64,000 bases of DNA from the NCBI RefSeq assembly GCF_016805985.1, contig NZ_CP017661.1, positions 372,001-436,000 on the forward strand, in the 5' to 3' direction. Origin of the DNA: Microbacterium sp. JZ31 (lineage in GTDB: Bacteria; Actinomycetota; Actinomycetes; Actinomycetales; Microbacteriaceae). Position 1 is the stretch's first letter. Every line of letters starts with the position of its first letter. Below are positions 47,185 through 56,891 of this stretch, in pieces. A program made the translations under genes and the position numbers. The notes below the pieces were generated by a model. The model saw nothing but the letters and a program-made list of their open reading frames with translations, ran no database searches and was not told where the DNA came from.

Positions 47185-48264
47185 ATGCGTACCATGACCA
47201 TCGTCCCCGCGGCGGAGGCGCTCGATCTCGACGCCGAGACGCTCGCCGGCCACGAGAGCGTCCTCTACTGCCGCGACGAGGAGACCGGGCTGCGGTCGAT
47301 CATCGCGATCCACGACACCACGCTCGGGCCGGGCCTGGGCGGAACGCGCTTCAAGACCTACCCGTCCGAGCGGGACGCCCTCCACGACGTGCTGCGCCTG
47401 TCGCAGGGGATGACGTACAAGAACGCCGCAGCCGGCCTGCCGTTCGGCGGCGCGAAGGCTGTGATCATCGGAGATCCGCGCACCGACAAGACCCCCGAGC
47501 TGCTGCGCGCCTACGGCCGCTTCGTCGATGCGCTGGATGGTCGCTACGTCACGGCGGCCGACGTGGGCACGAACTCCGACGACCTGGACATCGTGGGCGA
47601 GACGACGACCCATCTCACCGGTCGTACCGTCGCGGCCGGCGGCTCGGGCGACAGTGGCCCCGACACCGCGCTCGGCGTGTTCGTCGCGATGCGCGCCGCG
47701 GCCGAGCGGCTGTGGGGCGCGGGCGGGCTGAAGGATCGCACGGTGGGTGTGGAGGGTGCAGGCAAGGTCGGCGGCGTGCTCACGAAGCTGCTGCTCGACG
47801 AGGGAGCCCGCGTGGTCGTCGCCGATCCGGATCCCGAGGCGCGCGAGCGCGTGAGCGCCGCGACCGCGGGTGCCGTGCAGCTCGCCGAGTATCTCGGCGG
47901 GCCGCTCGAGGTCTACGCGCCGTGCGCGCTCGGCGCGACCGTGACCGTCGCGCGCGTGAACGAGCTCGGCGCGCGGCTGGTGTGCGGCGCGGCCAACAAT
48001 CAGCTTCCGACGCAGGACGAGGACGCCGCGCTGCACGAGGCGGGCATCCTGTGGGTGCCCGACTACGTCGCGAACGCGGGCGGCGTGATCCACCTCGTCA
48101 GCGGCGAGCGGCTCGGACGCACGCGCGACGAGGTGACCGCCGACGTGAAGCGGATCGCCGACACCGCTCGCGAGGTGCTGTCCCACTCGGCCGACGCGGC
48201 GATCCCCACGGGGGCCGCGGCCGACGAGATGGTCGCCGCGCGCCTCGCGGCCGCGCGGGCCTGA
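47185..48264 (+). CDS. Glu/Leu/Phe/Val dehydrogenase (leucine/valine-type)
   Basis: 359 residues. It is an NAD-dependent oxidative deaminase of a branched-chain or aromatic amino acid. The catalytic region GMTYKNAAAGLPFGGAKAV (~75-93), TAADVGTNSDDLD and the Rossmann motif VGVEGAGKVGG (~188) are present. Length and the short N-terminal domain fit leucine, valine or phenylalanine dehydrogenase better than hexameric glutamate dehydrogenase. GAGGAG lies 7 nt before ATG 47185. In Actinobacteria it is often induced with branched-chain degradation. Confidence 0.9.
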   Translation: MRTMTIVPAAEALDLDAETLAGHESVLYCRDEETGLRSIIAIHDTTLGPGLGGTRFKTYPSERDALHDVLRLSQGMTYKNAAAGLPFGGAKAVIIGDPRTDKTPELLRAYGRFVDALDGRYVTAADVGTNSDDLDIVGETTTHLTGRTVAAGGSGDSGPDTALGVFVAMRAAAERLWGAGGLKDRTVGVEGAGKVGGVLTKLLLDEGARVVVADPDPEARERVSAATAGAVQLAEYLGGPLEVYAPCALGATVTVARVNELGARLVCGAANNQLPTQDEDAALHEAGILWVPDYVANAGGVIHLVSGERLGRTRDEVTADVKRIADTAREVLSHSADAAIPTGAAADEMVAARLAAARA

Positions 48265-48321
48265 GCGTCCCGCGCGGGCGATCCGGGGACGCGACGGCCC
48301 GAATCGAATCCGCCACGCGGG

Positions 48322-48327
48322 TATCGT
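48322..48327 (+). promoter_or_regulatory. Leaderless -10 (TATCGT) of the M20 peptidase gene
   Basis: TATCGT-CGGAGGG-ATG; the GGAGGG may alternatively act as a ribosome-binding site placed too close to the start. Confidence 0.5.
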
Positions 48328-48334
48328 CGGAGGG

Positions 48335-49501
48335 ATGAGCCATCCGCTGCTGACCTGGGCCGACGCGGCACTGCCCGAGATGCTCGGCGACCTGGAGCAC
48401 CTGATCCGCTGCGAATCGCCGTCGGCCGACCTCACGGCGGTCGCGCGCTCGGCGGAGCTGGTCTCGGCCATCGGGCAGCGCCGTCTCGGCTTCGCGCCCG
48501 AGCGGCTCGTGATCGACGGTGTGACGCATCTGCGCTGGCGGCTGGGGTCGCCCGCGCCCGACGTCCCGCGTGTCCTGCTGCTCGCGCATCACGACACGGT
48601 GTGGCCGATTGGTTCGATCGAGACGCACCCGTTCTCGATCCAGGACGGCGTGATCCGCGGTCCCGGCTGCTTCGACATGCTCACGGGGCTCGTGATGGCG
48701 ATCCACGCGGCCGCGACGTTCGCCGACGGCCGGGGCGGCCAGCTCGCGCACGCGGCCATCACGCTGCTGGTGACGGGCGACGAGGAGATCGGATCGCCCA
48801 CCTCGCGCGCGCTCATCGAGCAGGAGGCGCGCGGCTGCGTCGCCACCCTCGTGCTGGAGGCCGCCGGCGACGCCCCGGACGGGACGCCGGGAGCACTCAA
48901 GATCGGCCGCAAGGGCGTTTCGAACTACCGCGTGGACATCATCGGGCGCGCAGCGCATGCCGGTACCGAGCCCGAGAAGGGGCTCAATGCCACGGTCGAG
49001 CTCGCGCACCAGATCGGGGTGGTGCTGGGCTTCGCGGATCCGGAGGCCGGCACGTCGGTCGTCCCCACCGTCGCGCAGTCGGGAACCACGACGAACACGG
49101 TGCCCGCTCGCGCATCCTTCATGGTCGATGTGCGGGCCCACACGGTGGCCGAGCAGGCACGCGTCGACGAGGCGTTCGCGGCGCTCACGTCGCACACCGG
49201 TGCCACCGTCACGGTGACGGGCGGCGTGAACCGCCCGCCGCTCGAGACTTCCGCCGCCGAGGGCGTGTGGCAGCGCGCGCTCGCCGTGTCGAGGGGCCTC
49301 GGGCTCGAGCTCGCCGACGCGATCGTGGTGGGCGGCGCGTCCGACGGCAACTTCACGGCCGGCGTGGGCGTGCCCACGCTCGACGGCCTCGGCGCGGTGG
49401 GTGGTGGCGCGCACGCCGACCACGAGCACGCCTACGTCGACGAGATCGCGCCGCGCACCGCGCTGCTGGTGGCGTTGCTCCGCGACCTGCTCGGTGGGTG
49501 A
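48335..49501 (+). CDS. M20-family metallopeptidase (carboxypeptidase G2-like)
   Basis: 388 residues. Zinc ligands and catalytic residues appear in order: LLLAHHDTVWP (H~77, D~79), GPGCFDMLTGLVM (bridging Asp), LVTGDEEIGSPTSR (catalytic Glu-Glu) and the lid domain with GRAAHAGTEPEKG. A C-terminal GGGAHADHEHAYVD supplies the last His. It lacks a signal peptide and probably removes C-terminal residues or hydrolyses N-acyl amino acids; the exact substrate is unknown. Confidence 0.9.
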   Translation: MSHPLLTWADAALPEMLGDLEHLIRCESPSADLTAVARSAELVSAIGQRRLGFAPERLVIDGVTHLRWRLGSPAPDVPRVLLLAHHDTVWPIGSIETHPFSIQDGVIRGPGCFDMLTGLVMAIHAAATFADGRGGQLAHAAITLLVTGDEEIGSPTSRALIEQEARGCVATLVLEAAGDAPDGTPGALKIGRKGVSNYRVDIIGRAAHAGTEPEKGLNATVELAHQIGVVLGFADPEAGTSVVPTVAQSGTTTNTVPARASFMVDVRAHTVAEQARVDEAFAALTSHTGATVTVTGGVNRPPLETSAAEGVWQRALAVSRGLGLELADAIVVGGASDGNFTAGVGVPTLDGLGAVGGGAHADHEHAYVDEIAPRTALLVALLRDLLGG

Positions 49502-49624
49502 GCGGCGGGTGTCCGACGGCCGAGCGGCGGGTTCGCCGGCGGCGGGCTCGTCCACAGGTGCTCCTTGACGGGCGCCCAGGGGGCGTCCAGAGCGGCGCGG
49601 CACAATGGCTGGTCGGCTGACCAT

Positions 49625-49630
49625 TAGACT
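49625..49630 (+). promoter_or_regulatory. -10 (TAGACT) of tRNA-Ser(UGA)
   Basis: TAGACT sits 32 bp before the mature tRNA 5' end. Confidence 0.5.
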
Positions 49631-49662
49631 GATCGCCTGATCAGCAGGGGAGACCCTGCCGA

Positions 49663-49747
49663 GGAGGGTTGTCCGAGCGGCCGAAGGATCTGGTCTTGAA
49701 AACCAGCGGGCAGCGATGTCCCGTGGGTTCGAATCCCACACCCTCCG
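49663..49747 (+). tRNA. tRNA-Ser (TGA)
   Basis: 85-nt type II tRNA with acceptor GGAGGGT/ACCCTCC, a long variable arm and anticodon loop CTTGAAA (TGA). CCA is encoded at 49748-49750. Confidence 0.97.
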
Positions 49748-49785
49748 CCACACACTCCTGCAGGCCTACCCCCCGAAAGGCACGG

Positions 49786-51072
49786 ATGAGCGACACGTCG
49801 AAGCGACGCGGCCGCCGAACGGTCGCCCGTCATGGGCAGCTGAAGGCGCAGAGCCCGCTCGCCCGCCTGATGCGCATCGTCGGCATCGGGCTCGCGTGCG
49901 TGCTCGTCGCCAGCGTCGGCACGGCCGTGTACGCGGCGGTGGATCTGTCGTCGGCGTTCGCGCAGAACGCCGTCGACATCCACGAGGAGGGGACGACGCC
50001 GCCCGACATCGGCCAGCTCAGCGCCGAGGACGACGTCAATCTGCTGCTCACGGGCATCGACATCTGCGAGTGGGACTCGCACGAGAAGTTCGGCGATCGC
50101 TGCCCCACCGACCGGTCGGCGTACGGCGAGGACGGTCGGATGCTTGAGGCGGGCCGGAACGACGTGAACCTGCTCGTCCACATCTCGCCCGAGCCGCGCA
50201 AGATCACGGCGATCACGTTCCCGCGCGACCTGATGATCCCGACGCCCGAGTGCACGAACGAGCAGGGGAAGGTGACCTCCGCGTCCGACAAGAGCATGAT
50301 CAACACGGCGTACGAGGCCGGGGGTCTCGCTTGCGTGGTCAAGACGGTCGACCACATCACCGCGCAGTACGGCGGGGACCTCGCGATCGACTACGCGGCG
50401 ACCGTGACATGGAACGGCGTGATCGAGATCACCAATGCGATCGGCGGCGTCGACGTGTGCGTCGGCAACACGATCAACGACGTCGAGGCCGGCATGCTGT
50501 ACCTGGAAGGCGGGCAGACACACAACCTGAAGGGCGAGCAGGCGCTGGCGTTCCTGCGCTCGCGTCACGGCGTCGGCGGCAGCGACCTGAACCGCATCAG
50601 CAACCAGCAGGTCTACATGTCGGCGCTCGCCCGCAAGCTCATGGACGAGCAGGTGCTGACGAACCCCGGGACGCTGCTTTCGCTCGCGCGCACGACCCTC
50701 ACCAACGTCGACCCGAGCTCGAACCTCACGAACCCCGTCACCCTCGTGCAGATCGCGCTCGCCGCGAAGGATGTGCCGCTGTCGGACATCGCGTTCGTGC
50801 AGCTGCCCGTGCAGGACGACCCGTACGACCCCAACCGCGTCATCCCGATCGATGCGGACGTCACCCAGATGTTCGCGACGATCAAGGCGGACGACGCGGC
50901 CGTCCCGACCACGCCGACGCCGACCGACGCCGCGCCCACGACGGAGGCCCCGGCGGACCCCGAGACGCCGGCCGCTCCCGAGACGCCCGGCGCCACGGCC
51001 ACGCCGGATCCGGAGCTCGCGGCTCCTGGCCGCACCGCCGAGGACCAGAGCTGCGCCAACCCCGTCGGCTGA
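49786..51072 (+). CDS. LytR-CpsA-Psr (LCP) family cell-wall glycopolymer ligase
   Basis: 428 residues. A basic cytoplasmic N-terminus and one transmembrane helix (~29-52) lead to the extracytoplasmic LCP domain: NDVNLLVHISPEPRKITAI, FPRDLMIPTP (conserved Arg/Asp), NTAYEAGG, and QALAFLRSRHGVGGSDLNR (conserved Arg pair) . It attaches polymers such as teichoic or teichuronic acids to peptidoglycan from polyprenyl carriers. A Thr/Pro/Ala-rich C-terminal tail ends with one Cys. GAAAGG precedes ATG 49786; the longer frame would start inside the tRNA. Confidence 0.93.
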   Translation: MSDTSKRRGRRTVARHGQLKAQSPLARLMRIVGIGLACVLVASVGTAVYAAVDLSSAFAQNAVDIHEEGTTPPDIGQLSAEDDVNLLLTGIDICEWDSHEKFGDRCPTDRSAYGEDGRMLEAGRNDVNLLVHISPEPRKITAITFPRDLMIPTPECTNEQGKVTSASDKSMINTAYEAGGLACVVKTVDHITAQYGGDLAIDYAATVTWNGVIEITNAIGGVDVCVGNTINDVEAGMLYLEGGQTHNLKGEQALAFLRSRHGVGGSDLNRISNQQVYMSALARKLMDEQVLTNPGTLLSLARTTLTNVDPSSNLTNPVTLVQIALAAKDVPLSDIAFVQLPVQDDPYDPNRVIPIDADVTQMFATIKADDAAVPTTPTPTDAAPTTEAPADPETPAAPETPGATATPDPELAAPGRTAEDQSCANPVG

Positions 51073-51150
51073 GCCGTTTTCGCGCTCGTGGCGCGAGCGG
51101 TTAGGATGGCATGACGCGCCCGCGTGCGGGCGTGAGATCCTGCGGGATCT

Positions 51151-51239
51151 GGAGACGTCGCATAGTCAGGCCTAGTGCACCACCCTGCTAAGGTGGAGTC
51201 CCCTTATGGGGACCGAGGGTTCAAATCCCTCCGTCTCCG
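51151..51239 (+). tRNA. tRNA-Ser (GCT), integration site
   Basis: 89-nt type II tRNA with acceptor GGAGACG/CGTCTCC and anticodon loop CTGCTAA (GCT). CCA is encoded (51240-51242). Its 3' 58 nt recur with two mismatches at 58063-58120, marking it as the attachment site of the following island. Confidence 0.96.
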
Positions 51240-51276
51240 CCACGAAAGCCCCGGTCACCCGGGGCTTTCTTGTTGG
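51212..51276. repeat. Left direct repeat (att-like core, 65 bp)
   Basis: 65 bp identical to 58093-58157, covering the T-arm and acceptor of tRNA-Ser(GCT), its CCA and the downstream terminator. Weaker similarity continues on both sides, over about 51182-51404 versus 58063-58271. Confidence 0.85.
51245..51271 (+). terminator. Terminator of tRNA-Ser(GCT)
   Basis: AAAGCCCCGG and CCGGGGCTTT form a hairpin followed by TCTTGTT, immediately after the tRNA CCA end. Confidence 0.8.
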
Positions 51277-51704
51277 TGCTGGTGGCGCTGAATACGGCGC
51301 ATATCCCTCCAGCTGCGCCCACAAGTGCCCCCGCGGGGGACACTTATGAGTCACTTCGTGCCGTGTACGAGCGCAGACCGACTCTGCCAGCCCCGTCTTT
51401 CCGCGAAAGTGTCGACGGTCGAGCAGTGGGGGACACCACCCGTCGGGGTGGAGCACTACACGGGCGAAGAGGTCGTCCATGCAGACTCAGTGTTCTGCTG
51501 TTCTCCGGCGCGAGGCCGTCGTCGGAGGGCGCGCGAGTAGAACGCAGATCCCAGCAGAAGCCAATCGCTTTGGGGCCGATCTCGTCGAACAACCTTTGCC
51601 GACGCGACCCGGGATGAGCGCGATTCACGCCGACGGTGACGGCGCCGTGTCCACGTCGGCATCGATCGCGTGGAAGCGCAGGACCAGAGTTCGCGTACTC
51701 AACT
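51277..51704. other. Left island margin without recognisable gene
   Basis: About 430 bp. The first ~125 bp resemble the sequence after the right repeat, including an imperfect version (51318-51350) of the 32-bp palindrome found there. The rest holds only short frames without recognisable protein similarity. Confidence 0.6.
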
Positions 51705-51721
51705 GGTACCCTTTGGGAACC
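51705..51721 (+). promoter_or_regulatory. Operator-like site at the hxlR promoter
   Basis: GGTACCCTTTGGGAACC is a near-palindrome (arms GGTACCC/GGGAACC) that covers a -10 TACCCT at 51707-51712. It matches 54755-54771 at 14 of 17 positions. Confidence 0.6.
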
Positions 51722-51736
51722 AAGGAAGGAACTGCA

Positions 51737-52102
51737 ATGGCTCTCCCTCTTTCCGTGCACGCGGATGGCGACGGCTGCGATCGCAACGATGTCTATGCTG
51801 CGGCGTGCCCGTGCCGCGACATGCTCGATCTCCTCGCGAACAAGTGGAGTGCCCTGGCCATCGGCGCGCTCGAGGAGGGTCCGCTGCGGTTCGGCGAGCT
51901 CAAGCGCACGCTGGAGGGCGTGAGTCCGAAGGTCTTGTCCGCAACGCTCAAGCGTCTCGAGGATGCGGAGCTGCTGACGCGGAAGGTGTACGCGGAGGTG
52001 CCTCTGCGAGTGGAGTACACGCTGACTCCGCTCGGTGCGGGAGCGGCCGCGCCACTCGCGCACCTGCGCAACTGGGTCAACGAGAACGTCACGCGCCATT
52101 AG
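51737..52102 (+). CDS. HxlR/DUF24-family transcriptional regulator
   Basis: 121 residues. A winged-helix regulator: CPCRDMLDLLANKWSALAIGAL at ~24-46, GPLRFGELKRTLEGVSPKVLSATLKRLE as recognition region and YTLTPLG as the wing. Two N-terminal cysteines (ACPCRD) occupy the position of the redox-sensing Cys of YodB, HypR and QorR. AAGGAAGGA lies six bases before ATG 51737. The shared operator suggests it represses itself and the oxidoreductase operon, as QorR does in Corynebacterium (inference). It is convergent with that operon. Confidence 0.9.
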   Translation: MALPLSVHADGDGCDRNDVYAAACPCRDMLDLLANKWSALAIGALEEGPLRFGELKRTLEGVSPKVLSATLKRLEDAELLTRKVYAEVPLRVEYTLTPLGAGAAAPLAHLRNWVNENVTRH

Positions 52103-52123
52103 CGCTGGAGAGGCCCGGCACCC

Positions 52124-53104
52124 TCAGCGGTGCGAGCGGCGGTCGAGTGCGAGCCGCGCCGAGCCGGCCGCAACAGCGGCGACGAGGAGTGATGCCGCAA
52201 CGACCGCCGCCCACGCGGCCGCGACGGCGACCGGGGATGCGCCGGGCGTGACCAGCAGGCGGGTGACGTAGCTGGCGCTGGCGGCGGCGGTGAACGTCAG
52301 CGCCCAGAACCCGACGCCGAAGGCCGTCTCGAGGTATCGGGGCACGAGGAACAGGTGCGGGAGAAGCAGCGCGACCATCGTCGCCGCGAGCACGCCGTGC
52401 ACCGCGAACGGTTCGCCCTCCGTCATCACCCAGTAAGCGTTCCCAGCCACGGCTGGGGGAGCCGAGAAGATCGCGAGGGTCGGTAGGAGAGGGCCTGGGA
52501 TCCTCGGGCCCGTGACGAACCGACCGAAAAGCACGGCGCCGAGCAGAAGCCAGAACAGGATGCCGGTGGCGAAGTAGCCGAGAGCGATCTCGGGGTGTCC
52601 GATTGCCGCGAGCGACTGCGCGGTGAGGAGTGCCGCCGCGACCGTGGGCAAGAGGTAGCCGCCGTGGAGGGTCGCCGCCTCGCGCGGCTGCGTCAGCAGG
52701 CTCGCGACGAACCAGGCCCCGAAGGTCGTGGACAGCCCGGCCATCACCCACACGCCCGTCGCGGCTAGGGCGGGGGCGAGGGGCATGATGTGCGCGAAGA
52801 GCAGCGAGCCCACTACGGGATAGAGCGCGGCGAAAGGGCCCAAGACCGGGGACCGGAGGTCGGCGGTCAACTGCGCGAGGCTCCCGATGCGAGCGAGATA
52901 TCGCACGACGATGGTCACCCACGCGACGGCGGCGACGACCCAGAGGACTTCCCCGACGGCGGCGGGCGCGTCGAGCGCACCCGTCGCCGTCGTCCAGGTC
53001 CCCGCAAGCCCCGCCGTCCCGAAGGCGATGCCGATGAGGTTCAGCGCGGGTCGTGTCCGGTTCGGCGCCGCCGCCGCCGCCGTGACGGTCGTGGTCGTGG
53101 TCAC
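52124..53104 (-). CDS. TehA/TDT-family transporter
   Basis: 326 residues from GTG, overlapping the YbhB-like gene by 4 bp. Ten hydrophobic helices with conserved prolines (PVLGPFAALYPVVGSL, PAVAGNAYW) resemble the tellurite-resistance/dicarboxylate transporter and SLAC1 anion channel fold. In this operon it may export an anion or toxic compound linked to the quinone/carbonyl oxidoreductase; substrate unknown. Confidence 0.8.
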   Translation of the reverse strand: MTTTTTVTAAAAAPNRTRPALNLIGIAFGTAGLAGTWTTATGALDAPAAVGEVLWVVAAVAWVTIVVRYLARIGSLAQLTADLRSPVLGPFAALYPVVGSLLFAHIMPLAPALAATGVWVMAGLSTTFGAWFVASLLTQPREAATLHGGYLLPTVAAALLTAQSLAAIGHPEIALGYFATGILFWLLLGAVLFGRFVTGPRIPGPLLPTLAIFSAPPAVAGNAYWVMTEGEPFAVHGVLAATMVALLLPHLFLVPRYLETAFGVGFWALTFTAAASASYVTRLLVTPGASPVAVAAAWAAVVAASLLVAAVAAGSARLALDRRSHR

Positions 53105-53619
53105 TGCCGGCCGATTGCCGTGATGACGCCGCGCGCGATGACGTGCGGAAGGATGCTGAACGACACGAATGCCGGCGTTGCCTCGGCATCCAGTCCCAGT
53201 TCCGACACGCTCTCGATGTCGAGGGCCTGCACCGCGATCGCGTAGTGATCGGTGGCGCCCGCGGGTGGGGCCGAACCGATGAACTGCGCGACGCGCGCGT
53301 CGTTCTTGACCGTCCAGGCCGAGCCCGGAAGCTCGGTGATCCCGGCCGGAAGCTCAGCGGTGTCGGCGGGGATGTCGACGACCATCCAGTGCCAGAAGCC
53401 CGACGGGGTAGGCGCTTCGGGGTCGTACACCGACACGACGAAGCTCTTCGTTCCCTCGGGGGCGCCGGACCAGCTGAGCTGCGGCGAGCGGTCCTCACCG
53501 CCAGGGACGCCGAACATCGCGGAGTACTGCGCGGCGGCAAAATCGCCGCCGTCGACGAAGTCGCTGCTGGTGACGGCGAGGGCCGGAACGGAGGGGAGGC
53601 GGTCGAAAGGCGTGGACAT
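53101..53619 (-). CDS. YbhB/YbcL-family (PEBP, Raf-kinase-inhibitor-like) protein
   Basis: 172 residues. PEBP signatures: DRSPQLSWSGAPEGTKSFVVSVYDPEAP and FWHWMVVDIPA, with GPPAGATDHY-like PPAGATDHYAI near ~120. The C-terminal part FVSFSILPHVIA is typical. It is cytoplasmic and its function in bacteria is unclear. AAGGAGA precedes the ATG. Middle gene of the three-gene operon. Confidence 0.9.
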   Translation of the reverse strand: MSTPFDRLPSVPALAVTSSDFVDGGDFAAAQYSAMFGVPGGEDRSPQLSWSGAPEGTKSFVVSVYDPEAPTPSGFWHWMVVDIPADTAELPAGITELPGSAWTVKNDARVAQFIGSAPPAGATDHYAIAVQALDIESVSELGLDAEATPAFVSFSILPHVIARGVITAIGRQ

Positions 53620-53662
53620 GGTTCTCCTTTGTCTTGTGTGAGAGGGGATCGGAACAGGTGGG

Positions 53663-54709
53663 TCAGTCGTCGAAGATGACGACCTTGCCGATGGCGCGGC
53701 CGGACTCCACGATGCGATGCCCGGCGATCACGTTCTCGGCGGTCATCGGTGACAGTCGCTCGGTCGCCGTCGTGCGGATGCGGCCCTCATCGACGAGCTC
53801 AGCGACCTCGTTGAGGATGCGGTGCTGCTCGATCATGTCGTCGGCGTGGTGCATCGACCGCGCGAACATGAACTCCCAATGCCAGGACAGCGCCTTGCTC
53901 TTCAGGCTGAGGACATCGAGCTGATGGGGGTCGTCGATGGCGACGATCTGCCCGAACGGCTTGGCGATTCGCACGTACGAGGCCACCGCACCCGGCTGCG
54001 CCGACGCGGCGGTGAAGATCCAGTCGACGCCCTTCGGGACGGCTGCCAGGACGTTCGCGGCGAGGTCTCCGGAATGATCGATCACGGCGTCGGCTCCAAG
54101 CGACATGACCCACTCCGCGCTCTCGGGCCGGCTAGCCGTGCCGATCACGCGAACGCGGGGAGCGAGCTCTTTGGCGAGCTGGATCATGATCGAACCCACG
54201 CCGCCCGCGGCGCCCACGATCAACAGCGTCCCGGTGCTGGTCCCCGTGAGCCGCAGCTTGTCGAACAGCGCCTCGTACGCCGTCAACGTCGTCAACGGCA
54301 GGGCCGCGGCATCTGCCCAGCCCAGTGAAGCCGGCTTGCGGCCGACGATGCGTTCGTCGACCGCTTGGAACTGCGCGTTCGAACCCGGCCGGTCGAGCGC
54401 GCCCGCGTAGTACACGTGGTCGCCTTTCTCGAACAGCGTCACGGCGTCTCCGGTCTCGACGACGACGCCGGCCGCGTCGTACCCGAGGACACGGAAGCCG
54501 CGCGAGTTCGCGTGGGCGCGCTGCTTCAAATCGACGGGATTGACGCTGACGGCGCGGACCTCCACGAGAAGGTCGTGAGGGCCGATATCGGGCACCGCGA
54601 CGTCACGCTGAATCAGCGCCTCAACGTGATCGACGGGATGATTCGCGGCGTATCCGATGGCTCGCATGACGGGTGCAGCGCCACCCGCTGCTGTGGTGTT
54701 CTCACTCAT
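53663..54709 (-). CDS. MDR-family zinc-type alcohol dehydrogenase / quinone oxidoreductase-like protein
   Basis: 348 residues. The GroES-like N-terminal domain (LLVEVRAVSVNPVDLKQR) and the Rossmann domain with IVGAAGGVGSIMIQLAKEL (~165) are clear. The catalytic zinc cysteine is absent (NPVD rather than C-H), as in quinone oxidoreductases and YogA-type enzymes. It likely reduces quinones or reactive carbonyls with NADPH. ATG 54709 was chosen; 54724 is an alternative. The operator-like site lies about 45-60 bp upstream, so it is the probable HxlR target. Confidence 0.88.
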   Translation of the reverse strand: MSENTTAAGGAAPVMRAIGYAANHPVDHVEALIQRDVAVPDIGPHDLLVEVRAVSVNPVDLKQRAHANSRGFRVLGYDAAGVVVETGDAVTLFEKGDHVYYAGALDRPGSNAQFQAVDERIVGRKPASLGWADAAALPLTTLTAYEALFDKLRLTGTSTGTLLIVGAAGGVGSIMIQLAKELAPRVRVIGTASRPESAEWVMSLGADAVIDHSGDLAANVLAAVPKGVDWIFTAASAQPGAVASYVRIAKPFGQIVAIDDPHQLDVLSLKSKALSWHWEFMFARSMHHADDMIEQHRILNEVAELVDEGRIRTTATERLSPMTAENVIAGHRIVESGRAIGKVVIFDD

Positions 54710-54754
54710 GACGCCATGGTGCATCCGGGGTAGTGGTTACCCGCAAGGGATGCA

Positions 54755-54771
54755 AGTTCCCTTTGGTAACC
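54755..54771. promoter_or_regulatory. Operator-like site upstream of the MDR operon
   Basis: AGTTCCCTTTGGTAACC shares 14 of 17 bases with the hxlR site. A second, inverted half-site GGTTACC lies at 54736-54742. Confidence 0.6.
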
Positions 54772-54774
54772 ATT

Positions 54775-54806
54775 GAGGGTGGCGACACACGCGTGTCGCC
54801 ACCCTC
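54775..54806 (-). terminator. Strong hairpin ending the SDR-YCII operon
   Basis: A 14-bp perfect stem (GAGGGTGGCGACAC and complement) with a 4-nt loop. It lacks a T-tract but separates the upstream operon from the MDR promoter. Confidence 0.55.
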
Positions 54807-54819
54807 AGGACATCGGCGT

Positions 54820-55886
<1,067 letters not shown>

Positions 55887-55890
<4 letters not shown>

Positions 55891-56732
55891 GACGCCTGCG
55901 CCGGCGCCAGATCCGTCGCCGCGGCGCTGAGCTCCTGGGATTCGATGTTTGCGAGACGCTCGCGCAGCGCGTCGCGGATGATGCGCAGCGAGTCGCTGCC
56001 GGTCACCAGACGGAGAGGTGCAGGGCTGACATCGGCGGAGCCGATGATCGCGGCGGCGACCTTGGCCGGGTCGCTCACCGAGGGCAGAGCGGGATTCTGG
56101 ATGCCGCGGCTCATCGCTGCGGGAGTGCCGTCGTAGGCGGCCATCGGCTCGGGCAGGCGGGAGCTGCCGACGCGGAATCCCGTCGCCGCGCTTCCGGGCT
56201 CGACGATCGTCACGCCGATGCCGAAGGGGGCGAGGTCCTTCGCGTTGGCCTCCATGAAGCCCTCCACGCCCCACTTGCTTGCGTGGTACAGCGATGCACC
56301 GGCGTTCGTGGCGAGACCGCCGTAGGTGGACAGCTGGATGATTCGGCCGCCGCCCTGGGCGCGCAGGTGGGGGACGGCAGCGCGAAGAATTTGGATCGGA
56401 CCGACGAGGTTGGTCGCGAGCTGGTGCTCGATCAGCTCATCGGTCAGTTCCTCGGCCGCTCCGAAGAGACCGTAGCCGGCGTTGTTCACGAACACGTCAA
56501 TCCGGCCCAGCGCGGCGAAGGCGTCCTCGACGACCTGGCGAATCTGGGAGGTGTTCGTGACATCGAGCTCTGCCGTCCAGATCTGGTCGCCGTACCGGTC
56601 GACCAGATCCGCCAGAACCTCCGGCTTCCGTGCTGTCGCGGCGACCCGCTCGCCTCGCTCCAGAAGCTGCTCGACCATCAGGCGGCCGAAGCCGCTGGAG
56701 GAGCCGGTGATGAACCACGTGCGCTGCGTCAT
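55887..56732 (-). CDS. SDR-family oxidoreductase
   Basis: 281 residues. NAD(P)-binding TGSSSGFG at the N-terminus, NNAGYG (~83), the catalytic Ser (QLSTYGG) and YHASKWG Tyr-Lys pair (~150) are intact. It resembles the atypical SDR group often annotated as 'oxidoreductase/short-chain dehydrogenase' with a C-terminal helix pair. First gene of the operon; it is divergent from the XRE regulator, its likely controller. Substrate unknown. Confidence 0.88.
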
Positions 56733-56878
56733 GCGAATGTCCGATCTCTGAGAATCTCTCGCCAGCCGCTCGACCGACGTCACCCAATGCTCGGCGCGCG
56801 AAGAACGCGAATGAAGACCCCCCTGACACTGGTAGCGAGGGGGACAGGATGAGCGGCCGTCGACGGCGCCTCCTCCCG

Positions 56879-56884
56879 TAACGT
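56879..56884 (+). promoter_or_regulatory. Leaderless -10 (TAACGT) of the MmyB-type regulator
   Basis: TAACGT, seven bases, then ATG 56892. Confidence 0.5.
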
Positions 56885-56891
56885 CTTCGGT

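Noticed and set aside
49669..49785. N-terminal extension of the LCP protein
   Set aside because: The extension would be translated from tRNA-Ser(TGA); ATG 49786 with GAAAGG upstream is the sensible start.
51172..51480. 102-codon frame on the minus strand
   Set aside because: It is the antisense translation of tRNA-Ser(GCT), its terminator and the repeat; the similar frame at 58102-58446 arises from the duplicated sequence, so their resemblance is not evidence of a protein.
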